From Ruegeria marina (lineage in GTDB: Bacteria; Pseudomonadota; Alphaproteobacteria; Rhodobacterales; Rhodobacteraceae), in the NCBI RefSeq assembly GCF_900101475.1, contig NZ_FMZV01000024.1, positions 1 through 59,570 on the forward strand: 59,570 nucleotides of DNA, in the 5' to 3' direction. Made by a program: the position numbers and the translations under genes. Positions 54,954-59,570 of the stretch are shown here, one piece after another; positions within the stretch are counted from its first letter, which is position 1; each line of letters begins with the position of its first letter. The notes under the pieces were generated by a model. The model was not told where the DNA came from, searched no databases, and worked only from the letters and a program-made list of their open reading frames with translations.

Positions 54954-55834
54954 TGCGCAATTCTAGAATTTTTGAGCAAGGTCAGCTTTTCGAGAATTTC
55001 CGGCACCAGTTCGGGCGGCTCGCCGACCGCGTGCCCACGATCATCCTCAAAGAAGATAAGGGTGCTATTTTTCAAATATGGAGATTCCCATTTCCCGTTT
55101 TTCTTCTCGAAAATCTTCGAAAAGTGTTCATCCATATGATGAGGATCGCATGTGTTTTGAACATAAACGATACGGGATTCGCTCATGATATTGCTTCTTG
55201 CGATAACGGAGTTGCGGTACGAATGCTTGACGGCAAATTCCTTTTTCGTCATTCCGTCGAAGAAAACATCCAGATATCGCTTGAGGGCATTGCCTTCAAA
55301 GCTGGTCAGAAGAATTTGGGGATTGATCGTTACCGCCTGCGCTTCTGGTATCTCTACCAAGGCGCGCAAGGTGGCGAACCCTCCGCCAGAACTGCCGTAA
55401 AAAACGATATCCTCGACTGAGGTTTCAAGATTTTGCGCGACACGTCTTACGATATTGGCGATGTCATGGTTGATGTCTCGGGCCCTGGTTCCAATGTACC
55501 AGCCAAGCCCAAGGTCTTCTGTTTTCTTCAACAGGGGATCAGAGATATATAATGTATGTCCCGGAAAATTATTGTGCCAACTCCAGCGCTGAAACGCTGG
55601 CAACGGTGTTTGCGCCCGATGTACGAAACCTGAGAAGAAGACAAAGAGCGGCGTTCCGGCCGGGACTTGATCTTTCTTGAAAAATGCCAAGTCAAAATCG
55701 ATACCATCAACATCCACCGTATAAAGCCCGGATGAGCGTATGGCTGTGGCTGACGAAACCGTTTGCCGCTGTAGATTCTTTATGCTCTCTCCAGATACCT
55801 TGCCGCTGGAGTTATTGAATTTTTCTTTCTTCAC
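54950..55834 (-). CDS. alpha/beta-hydrolase-fold protein, low-GC gene
   Basis: 294 residues, GTG start at 55834 with GGAG nine bases upstream. A strand TPLFVFFSGFVH precedes the nucleophile elbow FYGSSGGGFATLRAL (GxSxG). NTCDPHHMDEHFSK may hold the acid residue, and DDRGHAVGEPPE the catalytic His. The INPQILLTSF segment after the elbow recalls capsule-cluster hydrolases of the XcbB/Asp2-like kind. No signal peptide. Coupled to the SGNH-like gene by an ATGA overlap; the pair has the lowest GC of the plasmid and looks acquired as a unit. Substrate unknown; deacetylation or transacylation of sugars is a guess. Confidence 0.7.
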   Translation of the reverse strand: MKKEKFNNSSGKVSGESIKNLQRQTVSSATAIRSSGLYTVDVDGIDFDLAFFKKDQVPAGTPLFVFFSGFVHRAQTPLPAFQRWSWHNNFPGHTLYISDPLLKKTEDLGLGWYIGTRARDINHDIANIVRRVAQNLETSVEDIVFYGSSGGGFATLRALVEIPEAQAVTINPQILLTSFEGNALKRYLDVFFDGMTKKEFAVKHSYRNSVIARSNIMSESRIVYVQNTCDPHHMDEHFSKIFEKKNGKWESPYLKNSTLIFFEDDRGHAVGEPPELVPEILEKLTLLKNSRIAQ

Positions 55835-55956
55835 AATCGTTTACTCCGACCTTATTCCAGAGCTTCGTTATAAGGTTGGGCGCAGTCAGAGATCACAACC
55901 CATACGAAGCGGAATTAATTCGTTCGACATCTCTCCCGCGGGTGCCTGGATATTGG

Positions 55957-56925
55957 TTACATCCGCAAATCTTCAGACTTCTTGAACCACTCATAGGTTT
56001 CCTCGATCCCTTCGCGCAGGCCCACGCGGGCCTTCCAGCCCATGTCGGCCAGACGCGAGACATCCATCAGCTTCTTCATCGTGCCGTCGGGTTTGGACGG
56101 GTCGTTGCTGATCTTGCCCTGAAATCCCGTCACCTTCGCCACCATATGCGCCAGGTCCAGGATCGAGATATCGGTGCCGGTGCCCACGTTGATATGGCTC
56201 AGCATCGGTTCGGTGTTGGCCTCGTAGGTCGCCTTGTCCAGTTCCAGCACGAAGAGGCTCGCCTCGGCCATGTCGTCGACATGCAGGAACTCGCGCATCG
56301 GCTTGCCCGAGCCCCAGATCACCACCTCTTCCAGCCCGTCGCGCGCGGCCTCGTGGAAGCGGCGGATCAGCGCGGGCAGGACGTGGGAATTCTCGGGGTG
56401 GAAATTGTCTCCGGGGCCATAAAGGTTGGTCGGCATGACCGAGCGGTAATCGGTGCCATGCTGCCGGTTGTAGCTTTCACAGAGCTTGATGCCGGCGATC
56501 TTGGCCACCGCATAGGGTTCGTTGGTGGGCTCCAGCACGCCGGTCAGCAGCGCGTCTTCCTTCATCGGCTGCGCCACGGCGCGGGGATAGATGCAGGAGG
56601 ACCCCAGTTGCAGCAGACGCTGCACGCCGGCGGCAAAGGCCTGATGGATCACGTTGCATTCGATCATCAGGTTTTCATAGATGAAATCCGCCGGATAGGT
56701 GTTGTTGGCGTGGATGCCGCCCACCTTGGCCGCCGCCAGGATCACCACATCCGGCTTTTCGGCCTGCATGAAGTCGCGCACGGCGGCCTGGTTGGTCAGG
56801 TCCAGCTCGGCATGGGTGCGGGTGAGCAGCTCCAGCGCTTCACCGGCTTCCTTGCGGGCCTGCAGGCGGCGCAGGATCGCGCCTCCCACCATGCCGCGAT
56901 GACCTGCGATATAGATTTTCTGCAT
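55957..56925 (-). CDS. fcl: GDP-L-fucose synthase
   Basis: Epimerase/reductase that turns GDP-4-keto-6-deoxymannose into GDP-L-fucose. 322 residues with [14 protein letters not shown] at the NADP site, [42 protein letters not shown] (YxxxK) and [20 protein letters not shown], all Fcl signatures. It starts 16 bp behind gmd. The hydrolase pair sits between it and manC, breaking the usual manC-gmd-fcl set. Confidence 0.97.
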   Translation of the reverse strand: MQKIYIAGHRGMVGGAILRRLQARKEAGEALELLTRTHAELDLTNQAAVRDFMQAEKPDVVILAAAKVGGIHANNTYPADFIYENLMIECNVIHQAFAAGVQRLLQLGSSCIYPRAVAQPMKEDALLTGVLEPTNEPYAVAKIAGIKLCESYNRQHGTDYRSVMPTNLYGPGDNFHPENSHVLPALIRRFHEAARDGLEEVVIWGSGKPMREFLHVDDMAEASLFVLELDKATYEANTEPMLSHINVGTGTDISILDLAHMVAKVTGFQGKISNDPSKPDGTMKKLMDVSRLADMGWKARVGLREGIEETYEWFKKSEDLRM

Positions 56926-56941
56926 GGGAGGCGCCTTTCAC

Positions 56942-58066
56942 TCAGCCGTTTTCGAGCGAGACCGGCAAGTCATAGCCATGCAATTTGAGCAGGGCGTGAC
57001 GCTGGGCCACTTTCAGATCCTCGGCGACCATTTCGGCACACATTTCCTGGGTGGTGATTTCGGGCACCCAGCCCAGCTTGGCCTTGGCCTTGGCCGGATC
57101 TCCCAGCAGGGTTTCCACCTCGGCAGGACGGAAATACCGCGGATCGACGCGTACGATCACATCGCCCACCTTCAGCGCCGGGGCCTTGTCGCCCTCGATG
57201 GCGGCAACGGTGGCTATCTCGTCCACGCCTTCGCCCGAAAATTCCAGCGTCATGCCCAGCTCGGCCGCCGACCAGGTGATGAACTCGCGCACCGAATACT
57301 GCACGCCGGTGGCGATGACGAAATCCTCGGCCACGTCCTGCTGCAGCATCATCCACTGCATGCGCACATAGTCCTTGGCATGCCCCCAGTCACGCAGCGC
57401 ATCCATGTTGCCCATGTAAAGGCAGGTCTCGAGCCCCTGGGCGATATTGGCCAGCCCGCGGGTGATCTTGCGGGTCACGAAGGTTTCGCCGCGGCGCGGG
57501 CTTTCGTGATTGAACAGGATGCCGTTGCAGGCATACATGCCATAGGCTTCGCGATAGTTGACCGTGATCCAGTAGGAATAAAGCTTGGCCACCGCGTAAG
57601 GCGACCGCGGATAGAAGGGCGTGGTTTCCTTTTGCGGGATTTCCTGGACCAGGCCGTAAAGTTCGGAGGTCGATGCCTGGTAGAAACGGGTCTTGTCCTC
57701 GAGACCGAGAAACCGGATTGCCTCGAGCAGGCGCAGCGTGCCGATCCCATCGACATCCGCAGTGTATTCCGGGGCTTCGAAGCTGACGGCCACATGGGAC
57801 TGGGCCCCCAGGTTGTAGACCTCGTCCGGCTCCACTTCGCGCATGATGCGGGTCAGGTTGGAGGTGTCGGTCAGATCGCCGTAATGCAGTTTGAACCTGG
57901 CGTTGTCGACATGCGGATCCTGATAGATATGATCCACCCGGGCGGTGTTGAACAGCGAGGCGCGGCGCTTGATGCCGTGTACTTCGTATCCCTTGGCAAG
58001 CAGAAACTCGGCGAGATACGAACCATCTTGTCCCGTCACGCCGGTAATCAGAGCTTTTTTCGTCAT
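56942..58066 (-). CDS. gmd: GDP-mannose 4,6-dehydratase
   Basis: First committed step to GDP-L-fucose. From ATG 58066 the protein is 374 residues, the family length: [58 protein letters not shown] and [18 protein letters not shown]. All are diagnostic for Gmd. The frame continues upstream to 58120 without resemblance. It heads the gmd-fcl-hydrolases-manC-ugd run; its promoter should lie in the 149 bp before the sulfotransferase stop at 58216. Confidence 0.97.
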   Translation of the reverse strand: MTKKALITGVTGQDGSYLAEFLLAKGYEVHGIKRRASLFNTARVDHIYQDPHVDNARFKLHYGDLTDTSNLTRIMREVEPDEVYNLGAQSHVAVSFEAPEYTADVDGIGTLRLLEAIRFLGLEDKTRFYQASTSELYGLVQEIPQKETTPFYPRSPYAVAKLYSYWITVNYREAYGMYACNGILFNHESPRRGETFVTRKITRGLANIAQGLETCLYMGNMDALRDWGHAKDYVRMQWMMLQQDVAEDFVIATGVQYSVREFITWSAAELGMTLEFSGEGVDEIATVAAIEGDKAPALKVGDVIVRVDPRYFRPAEVETLLGDPAKAKAKLGWVPEITTQEMCAEMVAEDLKVAQRHALLKLHGYDLPVSLENG

Positions 58067-58215
58067 TTCAATTATTCCATCAAACACAGTGGAGGGCCGA
58101 CGGTGCGCTCTGAGGTCCATCCGTGGTCTTCAGATAACAGCTGGCGGGAACCCGTACATGTTACGGGGTGCCTAGCAAATGGCTGGAGAGCCCGCAAGGC
58201 AGTACAATGTCCGGG

Positions 58216-59169
58216 TCATGTCATGGGCAGGACGGAGCCCGCGGGGTCGGGATCATATCCCAGCCGATCGCACAGTTCGCGGTAACAGTCCGGCATGGCG
58301 GCCTCGAACTGGCTGCGCAGGGCCTCGGTCAGGGGGCGGCGCGGTCGCTGCACGATACTTGCGGACTTCCGGCCGCTGTCTCCGGTCAGGTGGATGGCGG
58401 GCAGGAAATCCTGCCAGCGCGGCTCGAATTCCAGCGCCAGGCACTCTGTCATCCGCCGACATTCCAGGTCGGGATGCTGTGCGAAGCGTTCATAGTGGAA
58501 GATTTCCAGCCCGCGATAAGCGTCGAGAAAGCGGAGATAGCACCGCGCATAGCCTTCGAGCGTGTCTGTCAAACCGCGTGCCCAGCCATTGTGCCGGAGG
58601 GAGGCATAGGAATCCAGGGGATGGCGCACCGTAAGCAGGGCGCGGGTCTCGAACCGGCCCGAGACGATGTCTCGCATCAGCGGACGGTCGCCGGGATCCG
58701 CAAACTCGCAGAAATGGGAATGCGTATGATCGCGTATCACCAGGTGACGCCCTTCGCCTTGCGTGGCGCGGTGCAGAACGTCCAGCTGTTGCAGGAACAT
58801 CTCGGTGATCGTGTCCTGCCCGGGCGGAGTCCGGTTCTGGCGGGCCAGGTGGATCAGGTCGCTGGGGGCAAAGCCGGGAGAGATGCGCCTGTTCGTGCTG
58901 AAGGGATCGACTTCGCTCAGAAGCATCGTGTTGGGCTGGCTGGCCAGCGCCCGGGACATCAATGTTCCCCCGGTACAGGCGAAATGGTGGATCAGGCGAA
59001 GCGGCTGACGGGCCGTGGCCTGAATCCGGGTGACCTGGCGCTGGCATTGCGCCAGCAGGCCCTCCAGCGCTTCGTCCGAGGCCCCGTCCAGGCTGTCTGC
59101 CGGCATGATCGGGTCGAGCAGGGCCAGGGTGTCTTCCAGAAAGCCTTGGAGATCGGGGCGGTCGGTCAT
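58216..59169 (-). CDS. sulfotransferase-like protein
   Basis: 317 residues. After an N-terminal helical segment, LIHHFACTGGTLMSRALASQ (about 59-78) occupies the place of the 5'-phosphosulfate loop, in a variant form. Later, RALLTVRHPLDSYASLRHNG is the 3'-phosphate motif (R-x9-S). This suits a PAPS sulfotransferase of divergent type. ATG 59169 overlaps the stop of the FkbM/coiled-coil gene as ATGA. It is the third sulfotransferase on the plasmid and ends the GT2-GT47-GT10, methyltransferase, sulfotransferase operon that crosses the window edges. Acceptor unknown. Confidence 0.8.
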   Translation of the reverse strand: MTDRPDLQGFLEDTLALLDPIMPADSLDGASDEALEGLLAQCQRQVTRIQATARQPLRLIHHFACTGGTLMSRALASQPNTMLLSEVDPFSTNRRISPGFAPSDLIHLARQNRTPPGQDTITEMFLQQLDVLHRATQGEGRHLVIRDHTHSHFCEFADPGDRPLMRDIVSGRFETRALLTVRHPLDSYASLRHNGWARGLTDTLEGYARCYLRFLDAYRGLEIFHYERFAQHPDLECRRMTECLALEFEPRWQDFLPAIHLTGDSGRKSASIVQRPRRPLTEALRSQFEAAMPDCYRELCDRLGYDPDPAGSVLPMT

Positions 59170-59570
59170 GGCTTCTTGCCACGTTTCTTGCCACGTTTCT
59201 TGGGGCGGGGGTCCAAAGGCGTTTCCAGAAGCGTGGGCCGGTCCGGGCCGGTGTCGCTCCGGGAAGGGAACTGTTCCTGCCGGGCGGAGGCATCCAGCAG
59301 ATGCAGATATTTCGATGCGATGGACAGGCGGGACGTGACCTGCGTCAGCAGCGCATCCACCTTGTTTTTTTCCGTCTGCAGGGTCTCGAAGCGCTGTCTC
59401 AGATGCATCAGGTCCGATTGCGTCATGGCCTGGCTGCGCAGGGCGATGCCGAGTTCGCCCTCCTTTGCCTCCAGACGGGCCTGCAGCGCCTCGAGCTCGG
59501 CCTTGTGGGCCCCGGCCTGTGCGGCGGTCTCGGCGCGGGCGGTTTCCAGCGCGGCCTGAGCCTCCTGCAT
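59166..59570 (-). CDS. C-terminal part of the FkbM-like methyltransferase/coiled-coil protein (joins 1-852)
   Basis: The last 134 residues of the gene that starts at 852 and runs through base 1, if the molecule is circular. The ATG at 59568-59570 is then an internal Met, not a start: the frame from 852 meets base 1 at a codon boundary. This part continues the coiled coil (KAELEALQARLEAKEGELG) and then has a helical stretch with SRLSIASKYLHLLDA. It ends in a very basic tail, PRPKKRGKKRGKKP, that might contact acidic glycan, lipid or nucleic acid. It overlaps the sulfotransferase start by 4 bp. Confidence 0.85.
   Translation of the reverse strand: MQEAQAALETARAETAAQAGAHKAELEALQARLEAKEGELGIALRSQAMTQSDLMHLRQRFETLQTEKNKVDALLTQVTSRLSIASKYLHLLDASARQEQFPSRSDTGPDRPTLLETPLDPRPKKRGKKRGKKP

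Overview
The window reads as one complete circular plasmid of 59,570 bp from a marine alphaproteobacterium of the Rhodobacteraceae/Roseobacter group. The minus-strand gene that runs off the left edge at base 1 continues in frame, without a stop, into the minus-strand reading frame that starts at base 59,570, so the two ends belong to one gene. The group assignment rests on the RepA-type initiator divergent to parAB, the GC-rich coding sequence, the DUF2793-type protein and the close resemblance to the known roseobacter 'biofilm plasmids' that carry a rhamnose operon.

Replication and partition occupy 7.6-11.6 kb: repA (minus), an origin with a perfect DnaA box and three 22-bp iterons, parA and parB (plus), and a perfect parS-like palindrome behind parB. 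I see no relaxase, type IV secretion, toxin-antitoxin pair, insertion sequence, tRNA or rRNA.

Almost everything else makes, modifies or exports a surface polysaccharide. Precursor genes cover UDP-Gal (galE, galU), UDP-Galf (glf), UDP-GlcA and UDP-GalA (ugd plus a UDP-glucuronate 4-epimerase), a 4-keto-6-deoxy sugar (WbpM/CapD-like), dTDP-L-rhamnose (rmlCBDA) and GDP-L-fucose (manC, gmd, fcl). A PF02397 sugar transferase probably starts the chain on undecaprenyl phosphate. Assembly falls to large multidomain glycosyltransferases: GT2-GT47-GT10, a double GT2, a galectin-like/GT31-like/GT2-like fusion of 1400 residues, two GT4 enzymes, a GlfT-like GT2 and a fucosyltransferase-like protein. Three separate PAPS sulfotransferases and an FkbM methyltransferase suggest a sulfated, methylated product. 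Two low-GC hydrolases may trim or deacylate it.

Export looks like the ABC-transporter route (kpsM, kpsT, kpsE) plus a Wza/GfcE-like outer-membrane protein and a yjbEFH (gfcABD) set. No Wzx, Wzy, KpsC or KpsS was found. Two RTX proteins (a propeller/RTX protein and an M10 serralysin) share a C-terminal secretion region and probably use a type I secretion system encoded elsewhere. An orphan phage-tail-like pair lies beside glf.

The plasmid is mosaic: 13-24 kb is very GC-rich, 54-56 kb is clearly AT-richer, and an internally deleted manC remnant sits behind the protease. Overall it looks like a self-contained attachment and sulfated-exopolysaccharide plasmid.
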